The translations under genes were made by a program, and so were the position numbers. This document shows, one piece after another, positions 1-6,779 of a stretch of 13,928 nucleotides of DNA (position 1 is its first letter; the number at the start of each line of letters is the position of its first letter). The stretch comes from Burkholderiaceae bacterium (lineage in GTDB: Bacteria; Pseudomonadota; Gammaproteobacteria; Burkholderiales; Burkholderiaceae_D): NCBI GenBank assembly GCA_019752915.1, contig JAIELO010000412.1:1-13928 (forward strand), given 5' to 3'. The notes beneath the pieces were generated by a model, which made no database searches, was not told where the DNA came from, and was given only the letters and a program-made list of their open reading frames with translations.

Positions 1-1080
1 ACCAAAAAATTCTTCGTGCTCTGCAGCCAGCTAGCGATTGGTGCCGGCTTTGCCGGTGTTGCACTGGCCATGTCGCTGCCGGACTACATGGTGGTGATGG
101 TGTTCCTGTTCGGCGTACTGTCGCTGATCGGCGCCACGCAGGACATTGCCTCAGATGGCGTCTACGTCACTTCGCTGGACGCGCCTACCCAGTCGCTGTT
201 TTGCGGCATCCAGAGCCTGAGCTGGAATATCGGCCCCATTGTCGCCTCGGGCGGCATGGTGTACCTGAGCGGCTGGCTGCATACCAACTACTTCCACCAC
301 GCTGCCGGCAGCTTCGGTGCCGAATGGATCGATGCGTGGCGCGTTATCTTCTTTATCGTCGCCGCCATCATCCTGCTGGCCGCCGTGTGGCATGCACGCG
401 TGATGCCCGATGGTGCCAAGGCCGACAATGCCCCGCGTTCGGTCGCGCAGGCAGCGTTTCTGCTGAAAGACTCCTTCGCCACCTTTTTCCAGAAGCGCGA
501 CGTCTGGTGGATGATCGGGTTTGCCTTCCTGTTCCGCCTCAGTATCGGCCTACTGGAAAAGATCGGCCCCTTCTTCATGGTCGATCCTGTCGCCCAGGGC
601 GGGCTGGGACTGTCGAACGAAATGCTCGGCCTGATCTACGGTACCTACGGCCTGATCGCCGTGCTGCTCGGCTCTTTGCTGGGTGGCCTGTTTGTCGCCA
701 AACGAGGGTTGAAAGCCAGCCTGTTTATCCTGTGCTGCGCGGTCAACATCCCCAACGTCACCTTCCTGCTAATGAGTATCTGGCAGCCGCATGACCTGCT
801 GCTGATCAGCGCCGGCGTCGCCATCGAAAAATTCTTCTTCGGCTTCGGCTCGGTGGGCTTCATGATCTACCTGATGCAGCAACTGGCGCCGGGCAAATAC
901 ACCACCACCCACTACGCCTTCGGCACTGGCCTGATGGGCCTGTGCATGATGGTAACCGGCGTCGTCAGCGGCCACCTGCAGCAAGCACTCGGCTACGTGC
1001 ACTACTTCTGGCTCGTCATGGCTGCCACCATCCCCTCCTTCCTGATCACCTGGTACGCACCCTTCCATCAGGAACACTAA
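1..1080 (+). CDS. AmpG-like MFS permease, 5' end outside the window
   Basis: The reading frame is open from base 1 and ends with TAA at 1078-1080, giving 359 visible residues with no convincing start inside, so the N-terminus lies outside the window. The protein is a polytopic inner-membrane permease: most of it is strongly hydrophobic segments, including a pair around residues 220-250 and a C-terminal helix ending in a short polar tail (PFHQEH). The early motif TQDIASDGVY resembles the conserved T-Q/H-D-I-A-x-D stretch of the AmpG/PAT-like branch of the major facilitator superfamily, whose characterised members import muropeptides or acetylated sugars by proton symport. About 60-90 residues (one or two helices) appear to be missing compared with usual family length. 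It converges on the TonB-dependent receptor, so it may carry that receptor's substrate across the inner membrane. The family call is fairly firm; the substrate is unknown. Confidence 0.8.
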   Translation, partial: TKKFFVLCSQLAIGAGFAGVALAMSLPDYMVVMVFLFGVLSLIGATQDIASDGVYVTSLDAPTQSLFCGIQSLSWNIGPIVASGGMVYLSGWLHTNYFHHAAGSFGAEWIDAWRVIFFIVAAIILLAAVWHARVMPDGAKADNAPRSVAQAAFLLKDSFATFFQKRDVWWMIGFAFLFRLSIGLLEKIGPFFMVDPVAQGGLGLSNEMLGLIYGTYGLIAVLLGSLLGGLFVAKRGLKASLFILCCAVNIPNVTFLLMSIWQPHDLLLISAGVAIEKFFFGFGSVGFMIYLMQQLAPGKYTTTHYAFGTGLMGLCMMVTGVVSGHLQQALGYVHYFWLVMAATIPSFLITWYAPFHQEH

Positions 1081-1096
1081 GCTTCCAGTAACACGA

Positions 1097-1125
1097 TCGG
1101 GGTCAGGGTAAACACCTGCCCCCGA
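1097..1125. repeat. REP-like imperfect hairpin
   Basis: TCGGGG-T-CAGG (1097-1107) pairs with CCTG-C-CCCCGA (1115-1125) across a 7-nt loop GTAAACA, giving a 10-bp stem with one T/C mismatch. No T-tract follows on either strand, so it is a poor intrinsic terminator. The CGGGGTCAGG arm recurs at 1220-1229. The look is that of a dispersed REP-type palindrome located between convergent genes, but genome copy number cannot be seen from here. Confidence 0.45.
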
Positions 1126-1166
1126 CATCCCTCCCGCAGCAAACATCCCACAAGCCCCACCTATCA

Positions 1167-1188
1167 CAGCACCTTCGGTAAGGTGCTG
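1167..1188. other. Perfect 9-bp hairpin downstream of the MFS gene
   Basis: CAGCACCTT (1167-1175) is the exact reverse complement of AAGGTGCTG (1180-1188), separated by the 4-nt loop CGGT. There is no T-run on either side, so it is not a textbook Rho-independent terminator. It could stabilise the 3' end of the permease transcript or act as a weak terminator. Confidence 0.5.
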
Positions 1189-1219
1189 ACAACCTTACGC
1201 GCGCTGCGCACAAACAAAG

Positions 1220-1244
1220 CGGGGTCAGGATACCGACGGCTGAC
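1220..1244. repeat. Degenerate second copy of the REP-like arm
   Basis: CGGGGTCAGG at 1220-1229 repeats exactly the arm at 1098-1107. Here only a short stem is possible: GTCAG at 1224-1228 with CTGAC at 1240-1244. It looks like a decayed or partial copy of the 1097-1125 element. Confidence 0.3.
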
Positions 1245-1252
1245 ACGGACGT

Positions 1253-1285
1253 AAAAAAACCCCCGGCCTTGGTAGGCCGGGGGTT
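1253..1285 (-). terminator. Rho-independent terminator of the TonB-dependent receptor
   Basis: A perfect 12-bp stem is formed by bases 1258-1269 and 1274-1285 (AACCCCCGGCCT with AGGCCGGGGGTT) around the loop TGGT. On the minus strand the stem runs into a seven-T tract (plus-strand A7 at 1253-1259). It starts 19 bp after the receptor stop codon. This is a textbook intrinsic terminator for the minus strand; on the plus strand only two T residues follow, so termination there would be weak. Confidence 0.9.
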
Positions 1286-1304
1286 AAGAGGGAGAGTACT
1301 ACGA

Positions 1305-3737
1305 TTAGAAGGACTTGCCGACGTTGATGCCGATGGTACGTGGTGGCAGGTACTGCGCCTGCCATGGACCGTTGGCATTCATCGCGCTGGTCTTGATTTT
1401 TGCATCTTCAACGTTGCGGACGTAGGCATCGAAGTACCAGCTGCTATGTGCATCGAAGCGCAGACCCAGATCGGTGCGGGTGTACGACTTCTGCTTATCC
1501 GGTTCACCCAGATTGAACACGCTCAGCCAGCTAGCCGTCTCGTAGTGCGCACTGATACGCGGGATCAGCGTGCCGCTATCGAGTGCAATGCTGTGCTGGT
1601 ACATCACTTGCGCAGCAAACTTCGGCGAGTGCGGCATGGTGTTGCCGGTCACGTCGAGGCAGGTGCTGATACCAGCGACCGGGCAGGCAGGCAGCGCATA
1701 GTCGTTACTACCACCGATCAGGTGTTTCAGCGTGGCGTTGGTGTACGCAGCGGTCAGCTGGATGCGGTCTACTGGCGTCAGCTTGGCAGCGATCTCGGTT
1801 TCCAGACCCCAGACCTTGGCACCTTCGGCATTGCTGGTTGCCAGACCGCGCGTACCATCCGGATTGGTCACCGGTGCGCTGAACTGGAAGCCTTTGAACT
1901 TCTCATAGTAGGCCGCGTTATTCACCCGCAGCGAACCACCGAGGAAGGTGCTCTTCGTACCGATTTCATAGTTGGTCAGCGTTTCGGAACCGTATGGTTT
2001 GCCACCATCCTGCAGACCGCCCGACTTGTAGCCGGTCGAAACGCTGGCATAGACCATATTGTTCTTGTCGATATCGTAGCCGACCCGCACCAGACCGGTC
2101 AGCTTGTGATCGGTGAAGGTTGCATCATTGCGCTGATAGGTCGAGAAACCGGAGCCGGGAGCCAGTGGATTCATCGATGGATTCACCGGTACTTGCGGTG
2201 CTGTCAAATCGCTCCAGCCATTGTTGGTGCCGCCGATGTTCTTGCGCTCGTCCGAGGTGTAACGCAGGCCGCCCGTTACGTGCAGACTGTCGGTAGCGTT
2301 CCAGGTGGTCTGGCCGAACACCGCTTTCGAATCCACGGTTTCTTTCGGCTGGATGAAGGAACCCTGCCAGCCTACGGTGCCCTGCTCGGTGCCGTTCATG
2401 ATCGGAATGTCGAAGCGGATGCCGTTATCTTCGTTAGCGTAGTACAGACCTAACAGCCAGTCCACATCACGCTTGCCGGTCGACTGGATTTCCAGTTCGT
2501 GGCTGTAGTTCTTGTACTTCGACCAGACCGTGTTATTGGCCTGGAAGCTGCCGCCGGTGGTAAAGCTGGTTGGCAGATTCGCGCCACCATCCTGATCGAA
2601 GGTCGACGAACCGTTGAAACGCGCATAGCCGGCGATGTAGGCGAGGCTGATGTCCTTGTTGATGGCGTAATCGAGGCGGCTACGTACCGAGTGCGAATCG
2701 CGGTTGACGTTCGGCGCGGTGTCGATCAGCGCGGACCAGAAGTCCTGACCGGCACGTGGCGTCTGCATCAGATTCATGCTCGGCGTACCACGATCCATAT
2801 AGTGTTCGTAGGCGATGTTCCATTTCAGGTCAGCCGATGGCTGCCACAGGAAACTCAGACGCGCAGCGCTCTGATCCTGCGCACTGTACTTCTGGCCATT
2901 GCTGACAAACAGATTCGGGTTGATCGGCTGGAAGCCGATCGGGTTGCCCGGATTGGCTTTGTTCCATGCAGCGATGACAGGATCGGCTGCTGCGTGCTGG
3001 GCTGCCAGTGACACGCTTGGTGCACGCTGGTAGCTCACATAGCCGTTGTGCTGCTCATGTACCACTGCGACGCGCATTGCCATGGTGTCGTTAATCGGAA
3101 TATTGACGGCACCGCGTGCACCAAGGCGACCGAAGCTGCCATAACCGGCTTCAAAGTTGCCGCCCTTGCCGCCGATTTCCGGCTTCACGGTCTGCATATT
3201 GACTGCACCAACGGTGGAGTTACGGCCCCACAGCGTACCTTGCGGACCGCGCAGCACTTCGATCCCTTCCAGATCGAACAGCAGCGCTGTGGCGCCTTCC
3301 GGACGTGGCGAATACACGCCATCGACGAAGGTCGCTACTTCCGGATCAGCGTATTCGGTTTTGGCGCTATCGTTACCGATACCGCGCAGCGTCATGGTAA
3401 TCACACCATGGTCACCCTGGCCGGTGGCAGCAAAGCCCGGTACCAGATTCACCACATCCTGCAAGGTCTGCACGTGGTTATCGTCCAGTGCCGCTGCGTT
3501 GATGGCGGTAACAGCCACCGGCGTTTTCTGCAGCGAAGTGGAACGCTTGGTCGCGGTGACATACACCTCGGTAATCGCGGTGCTGTTCTTGTCGGCGGCA
3601 GCGGTTTGCTCGCTGGCCGGTGCATCGGCTGCAGCGGCAGCGTGGGCAGCGAGGTTGGTGCCGGCCATCAGGGCGAGGATGGCCAACTGGATCGGGGACG
3701 ACAAGCGCTTCCCGGTGCGCGGTACGTGGACGTTCAT
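1305..3737 (-). CDS. TonB-dependent outer-membrane receptor
   Basis: Predicted 810-residue active-uptake receptor of the outer membrane. Residues 1-37 look like a signal peptide (basic start, hydrophobic core, Ala-rich cleavage zone). A TonB-box-like ITEVYVTA lies near residues 56-63. The plug domain follows, with conserved GIEVLRGPQGTLWGRNST at about residues 158-175 and VGAVN just after. The remainder is a beta-barrel of aromatic-rich strands ending in the C-terminal Phe (GKSF) typical of outer-membrane proteins. The ATG at 3737 is chosen because AAGGAG lies 4 nt upstream and the signal peptide starts there. A frame extending to 3875 adds 46 non-signal-like residues that merely translate the operator repeats. 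The gene diverges from the halogenase gene across a shared LacI-type control region and ends in a strong terminator. The substrate is not readable; a sugar or glycoconjugate is inferred from the operators and permease. Confidence 0.93.
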   Translation of the reverse strand: MNVHVPRTGKRLSSPIQLAILALMAGTNLAAHAAAAADAPASEQTAAADKNSTAITEVYVTATKRSTSLQKTPVAVTAINAAALDDNHVQTLQDVVNLVPGFAATGQGDHGVITMTLRGIGNDSAKTEYADPEVATFVDGVYSPRPEGATALLFDLEGIEVLRGPQGTLWGRNSTVGAVNMQTVKPEIGGKGGNFEAGYGSFGRLGARGAVNIPINDTMAMRVAVVHEQHNGYVSYQRAPSVSLAAQHAAADPVIAAWNKANPGNPIGFQPINPNLFVSNGQKYSAQDQSAARLSFLWQPSADLKWNIAYEHYMDRGTPSMNLMQTPRAGQDFWSALIDTAPNVNRDSHSVRSRLDYAINKDISLAYIAGYARFNGSSTFDQDGGANLPTSFTTGGSFQANNTVWSKYKNYSHELEIQSTGKRDVDWLLGLYYANEDNGIRFDIPIMNGTEQGTVGWQGSFIQPKETVDSKAVFGQTTWNATDSLHVTGGLRYTSDERKNIGGTNNGWSDLTAPQVPVNPSMNPLAPGSGFSTYQRNDATFTDHKLTGLVRVGYDIDKNNMVYASVSTGYKSGGLQDGGKPYGSETLTNYEIGTKSTFLGGSLRVNNAAYYEKFKGFQFSAPVTNPDGTRGLATSNAEGAKVWGLETEIAAKLTPVDRIQLTAAYTNATLKHLIGGSNDYALPACPVAGISTCLDVTGNTMPHSPKFAAQVMYQHSIALDSGTLIPRISAHYETASWLSVFNLGEPDKQKSYTRTDLGLRFDAHSSWYFDAYVRNVEDAKIKTSAMNANGPWQAQYLPPRTIGINVGKSF

Positions 3738-3810
3738 AAGTCTCCTTAGTCGTAGCATACGCGACGGATTGGCGCTGCTACATTTATCGTGGAATGCGAT
3801 CTCATGTTGC

Positions 3811-3826
3811 TTGAAAACGTTTTCAA
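3811..3826. promoter_or_regulatory. LacI-type operator O1
   Basis: TTGAAAACGTTTTCAA is a perfect 16-bp palindrome centred on CG, the form bound by LacI/GalR-family regulators. It is the best of three sites and lies nearest the receptor gene, within its predicted 5' untranslated region. Its centre (3818/3819) is exactly 21 bp from that of the next site. Confidence 0.8.
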
Positions 3827-3833
3827 ACTTAAT

Positions 3834-3845
3834 GAAACCGTTTTC
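3834..3845. promoter_or_regulatory. LacI-type operator O2
   Basis: GAAACCGTTTTC matches the O1 core GAAAACGTTTTC at 11 of 12 positions. Its centre at 3839/3840 is 21 bp from O1 and 21 bp from O3, so all three sites lie on the same DNA face if the helix repeat is 10.5 bp. Confidence 0.72.
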
Positions 3846-3850
3846 GTTCT

Positions 3851-3878
3851 TTGTGAAATCGTTTTCATGGTACATAAT
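3851..3878 (+). promoter_or_regulatory. Candidate promoter of the halogenase gene
   Basis: TTGTGA (3851-3856), a 16-bp spacer and CATAAT (3873-3878, one mismatch to TATAAT) give a plausible sigma-70 promoter, about 105 bp upstream of the halogenase start. Operator O3 begins within the -35 hexamer and fills much of the spacer, so repressor binding would block RNA polymerase. The -35 match is only moderate. Confidence 0.42.
3854..3867. promoter_or_regulatory. LacI-type operator O3
   Basis: TGAAATCGTTTTCA keeps the CG centre and both TGAAA/TTTCA ends of O1, with one substitution in the core palindrome (GAAATCGTTTTC, 3855-3866). It is 21 bp from O2 and overlaps both predicted divergent promoters, which makes it the likeliest site for simultaneous repression of the receptor and halogenase genes. 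Confidence 0.72.
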
Positions 3879-3896
3879 TCAAATCACGGATGTCAA
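3867..3896 (-). promoter_or_regulatory. Candidate promoter of the TonB-dependent receptor
   Basis: On the minus strand a consensus TTGACA (3896-3891) is followed after 18 bp by TACCAT (3872-3867), a 4/6 match to TATAAT. Transcription would begin near 3860, inside operator O3, giving a leader of about 120 nt that contains O2 and O1. The -10 match is weak, so this is tentative. Confidence 0.35.
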
Positions 3897-3983
3897 ACGA
3901 AAAATTCAAGAAGCGTTGTTTCCACGACATGGGGCCATAACACCCTGCGCGGAAAACAAAGCTCGCCAAGGAGATCAGCCAGT

Positions 3984-5591
3984 ATGTCTAATACTTTGTC
4001 CAGCACCATGTCCGGTGCCACGCCTGCTAGCAGTTCGGCAGCAGCAGCACCACACGCCATCAAACACGTGATGATCGTCGGCGGCGGTAGCGCCGGCTGG
4101 CTCACAGCAGCCTTCCTCGCCCGTACCCTCGGCACCGGCGCCGATGCTGACAGCGTGCGCATCACCGTGGTCGAATCGCCCGACATCGGTATCATCGGCG
4201 TAGGCGAAGGCAGCTTCCCGTCGATCCGCGGCACGCTGGCGGCGATCGGCATCGACGAAGCGCGCTTTGTGCGTGAATGCGACGCCACCTTCAAGCAGGG
4301 TATCCGTTTCAACGACTGGGTGCGCCCGCCGAACAGCGGCGGCAATCAGCACTACTTCCATCCCTTCAGCCTGCCCAGCCAGCGGCCCGGCGGTCCTGAA
4401 CTACTGCCCTACTGGCTGCAAGGCGTCGCCCCAGCAGGAACCGGCTTTGCGGCAGCAGCGACCATGCAGAAGCGGGTCGCCGATGCCTCCCACGCTCCCA
4501 AGCGGCCTAGCGATGCCGACTTCATGGGGCCACTCAATTACGCCTACCATTTCGATGCCAGCAAATTTGCCGCGCTACTCGGCAACCATGCCCGCACGCT
4601 GGGCGTGCAGCATATCGCCGCCACCGTGGAACGGGTGGAACTCGACAACGCGGGTGCCATCGCCGCAGTCCATACGCCGCAGGCAGGCCGTCTGACGGCC
4701 GATCTGTACATCGACTGCACGGGATTTCGCGCCACCCTGATCGGCGCAGCGCTGGGTAGCGAATTCCACAGCCTTAGCGACACGCTGTTTGTTGATCGTG
4801 CGCTGGCCATGCAGGTGCCATACGAACACGCTGACGCGCCCATCCCCTCCTATACCATCTCCAGCGCCCACCAAGCTGGCTGGACGTGGGACATCGGTCT
4901 ACAGCAACGGCGCGGCATCGGCTATGTGTATTCGAGCCGTCACAGCGATGCAGCCAGTGCCGAACAGGTGCTGCGCGATTACATCGGCCCGGCCAGCAAG
5001 GGACTGGAACCGCGCCAGTTGACGCTCAATCTTGGCTACCGCAAGCAGCACTGGGTGAAGAACTGTGTAGCGGTAGGTCTGTCGGGCGGCTTCATCGAGC
5101 CGCTGGAAGCGTCCGGCATCGGCCTGATCGAAACGGCTGCCTACCTGCTCGGCTATCTATTCCCCCACAACGGCGAGCTGGCACCTGCCGCACGTCTATA
5201 CAACGAGATGATGAGCGCGCGCTACGAACGCATCGTCGATTTCGTCAAACTGCACTACTGCCTGACGCAGCGGCGCGACAGCCAGTTCTGGATCGATAAC
5301 ACCGACCCGGCCAGCATCCCCGCAACGCTGCGCGACAAACTCGCCATGTGGCGCACGCGCGCACCGCAACGCATGGACTTCGTTGTGGACTATGAAATGT
5401 ACCCGCCCACCAGCTGGCAGTATGTGCTGTACGGGATGGAATATCCGACCGCGCTCTACGCCAATGCGCGCACCCTGCCACGTGCCGCCGAAGCGCGTGA
5501 AGAATTCCGCATGATCGAGCAGGTGTCGCAACGCGCGCTGGCCGATCTGCCCACGCATCGCGCGCTGATCGATCATTTTCTGCAACGTTAA
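3984..5591 (+). CDS. Flavin-dependent tryptophan-halogenase-family protein
   Basis: 535-residue FAD enzyme of the tryptophan halogenase family, cytoplasmic. The start at 3984 is preceded by AAGGAG with a 10-nt gap. The FAD-binding GGGSAGW is at residues 33-39 and GVGEGSFP at 72-79. DATFKQGIRF contains K104, aligning with the catalytic lysine K79 of RebH. GWTWDIG is at 299-305 and FIEPLEASG at 370-378, where E375 matches the catalytic glutamate. Family enzymes use reduced FAD, oxygen and halide to halogenate electron-rich aromatics through hypohalous acid. Two departures from tryptophan halogenases: WxWxIP reads WTWDIG, and the Ser after the catalytic Glu is Ala. Pairing with a TonB-dependent receptor under LacI-type operators recalls receptor-linked halogenases of Brevundimonas and Xanthomonas, which prefer free indole and bromide; the native substrate is unclear. 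No flavin reductase is nearby, so one must act in trans. Confidence 0.87.
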   Translation: MSNTLSSTMSGATPASSSAAAAPHAIKHVMIVGGGSAGWLTAAFLARTLGTGADADSVRITVVESPDIGIIGVGEGSFPSIRGTLAAIGIDEARFVRECDATFKQGIRFNDWVRPPNSGGNQHYFHPFSLPSQRPGGPELLPYWLQGVAPAGTGFAAAATMQKRVADASHAPKRPSDADFMGPLNYAYHFDASKFAALLGNHARTLGVQHIAATVERVELDNAGAIAAVHTPQAGRLTADLYIDCTGFRATLIGAALGSEFHSLSDTLFVDRALAMQVPYEHADAPIPSYTISSAHQAGWTWDIGLQQRRGIGYVYSSRHSDAASAEQVLRDYIGPASKGLEPRQLTLNLGYRKQHWVKNCVAVGLSGGFIEPLEASGIGLIETAAYLLGYLFPHNGELAPAARLYNEMMSARYERIVDFVKLHYCLTQRRDSQFWIDNTDPASIPATLRDKLAMWRTRAPQRMDFVVDYEMYPPTSWQYVLYGMEYPTALYANARTLPRAAEAREEFRMIEQVSQRALADLPTHRALIDHFLQR

Positions 5592-5670
5592 GGCGCACGC
5601 ATACAGCCTCGCACAATCGCAAGTTGAAAAGTCGGGGGATAGGGGAGATAAGAGGAATATCAGGGAAATC

Positions 5671-5744
5671 TGGAGCGGGTGAAGGGAATCGAACCCTCGT
5701 ATGAAGCTTGGGAAGCTGCCGTTCTACCATTGAACTACACCCGC
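5671..5744 (-). tRNA. tRNA-Gly, anticodon CCC
   Basis: The minus strand folds as a complete 74-nt tRNA: acceptor GCGGGTG paired with CACCCGC, U73 discriminator, encoded CCA, D-arm GTTC/GAAC and T-loop TTCGATT. The seven-base anticodon loop TTCCCAA places CCC at 34-36 (plus-strand GGG at 5710-5712), which reads GGG glycine codons. The overall sequence closely resembles E. coli tRNA-Gly(CCC). The anticodon stem GCAGC/GCTTC has a C28-U42 mismatch, whereas the E. coli version pairs fully there. Confidence 0.95.
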
Positions 5745-5753
5745 GTAGCTCGT

Positions 5754-5783
5754 ATTTTACGCGCGATTCCATCGGGCTGACAA
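5754..5783 (-). promoter_or_regulatory. Candidate promoter of tRNA-Gly
   Basis: On the minus strand TTGTCA (5783-5778), an 18-bp spacer and TAAAAT (5759-5754) form a good sigma-70 promoter. Transcription would start near 5747, only a few bases before the mature tRNA 5' end at 5744. No promoter for another gene is needed at this spot. Confidence 0.5.
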
Positions 5784-5856
5784 CTTTACTGCGCGACAGC
5801 ACCAATCAAGAGCAAGACGAAATCGCACGTCTAACCTGAACCGTCAACGAAACCTA

Positions 5857-6162
5857 TCATCTGAAGCCAGTGACTGCATCGTTTGCATGACTACGGATGA
5901 TCTTGCTTACCCTAGGATCATCACCATATTTCTTCGACAATTGCTGCAACTGTTTTTGCGCAGGCCGGCAATACTTGACAACTTGGCGCTCAACTTCTCG
6001 TTGGCGTTTCGTACTTAAGCCGCCGTCAAATTCACCTGCGAAGTGATCGCAAGCATCCGCGTTCTTAATGAAAACCTTTACCTCCGTCGGCAACGATTCC
6101 TCGGCAAATGTCGCGCCGAACAGCATTAGGCAGGCCAAACAAATCATTGTTTTCAGTTTCAT
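5857..6162 (-). CDS. Small exported protein with two cysteines, function unknown
   Basis: 101 residues. Residues 1-20 form a clear signal peptide (MKLK, hydrophobic core, TFA cleavage site), so the roughly 80-residue mature protein is probably periplasmic. The mature part is highly charged and helical in character, with NADACDHFAGE (C38) and VVKYC (C65) as the only cysteines, which could form a disulfide. It has no lipobox. I recall similar short exported proteins with a C-D-H-F-x-G-E motif, annotated as hypothetical. The ATG lies 2 bp after the stop of the M15 peptidase gene and has only a weak ribosome-binding site, so it is probably translationally coupled to that gene. This layout and the low GC suggest a protector or immunity partner of the peptidase; that role is inference. 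Confidence 0.78.
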   Translation of the reverse strand: MKLKTMICLACLMLFGATFAEESLPTEVKVFIKNADACDHFAGEFDGGLSTKRQREVERQVVKYCRPAQKQLQQLSKKYGDDPRVSKIIRSHANDAVTGFR

Positions 6163-6164
6163 AG

Positions 6165-6779
6165 TTAGCGACCGTTATTCGACCAATGTGGGATGTCTGT
6201 GCCGCCACCAGAATATTTCTTCACGCCGTAGGTGGAACCAATATCAATCAACTGTCGATTCATGCCGGTTCGGGGCGCAGTCTTGATCTGCACCATTCGT
6301 CCATTCGCATCTTTCATAGCAACCACTCCGCGCCAAGACAGGGACATGTCAATCGCAAGCCCCAAATTATGCTGGGAGCGAAGCGCGGGGGGAGTGCGAA
6401 GCCTGTGCATCGAGAGTGCATTGACCATCTCTTTGGCAGCAGCTACGGACCCGGCAACCGTCGGGTGATTCCATTCAATATCAACGCCAACCATTGCTGG
6501 AACAGCAGCAGGGTCTACTCCGTCATTGACGATCCGCCATGACCAGTGCATGAGATAAGAACGCTTCACTGGCCGCAATGTGGCATCGATTGTGACTCGA
6601 ATACCTGCTTCGGCCATAGCTTCGAGAAACTCCTCCACCGCCTGTCGAAATGTCCCTCTGAGGTCTCTGATGTTGCTACTACCCGGATATTTCCTTGCCC
6701 ATTGGGCTCCGCTCAACTCCTTTTTACCTTCATCTGTATAAGGCTTCCCTGACTTCGGAGCGAGACTGGTTGCTGTCAT
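6165..6779 (-). CDS. M15-type peptidoglycan peptidase (L-Ala-D-Glu or D,D-peptidase-like)
   Basis: 204 residues; the start is supported by GGAGGT 5 nt upstream. The C-terminal half carries the M15/VanY-type metallopeptidase signature: SQHNLGLAID at 135-144 (zinc ligands H137 and D144) and DIPHW at 195-199 (catalytic D195, third ligand H198). This spacing is like that of phage T5 endolysin-type L-Ala-D-Glu peptidases. Such enzymes cut peptide stems of peptidoglycan, a substrate located in the periplasm, yet the N-terminus (MTATSLAPKSGKPY) has no signal peptide or membrane segment. The enzyme therefore needs another route: a secretion system, a holin-like pore, or release by lysis. It is followed 2 bp later by a small exported protein. 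GC is well below that of neighbouring genes, suggesting transfer. It could be a prophage-remnant endolysin or a secreted antibacterial effector. Confidence 0.8.
   Translation of the reverse strand: MTATSLAPKSGKPYTDEGKKELSGAQWARKYPGSSNIRDLRGTFRQAVEEFLEAMAEAGIRVTIDATLRPVKRSYLMHWSWRIVNDGVDPAAVPAMVGVDIEWNHPTVAGSVAAAKEMVNALSMHRLRTPPALRSQHNLGLAIDMSLSWRGVVAMKDANGRMVQIKTAPRTGMNRQLIDIGSTYGVKKYSGGGTDIPHWSNNGR

Noticed and set aside
1269..4071. Several plus-strand open frames opposite the TonB-dependent receptor.
   Set aside because: They have atypical composition, run through the terminator or operators, and the receptor frame explains the sequence fully.
5592..5670. Search for an attachment site or terminator downstream of the halogenase and tRNA genes.
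   Set aside because: No inverted repeat with T-tract and no duplicate of the tRNA 3' end could be found here or elsewhere in the window.
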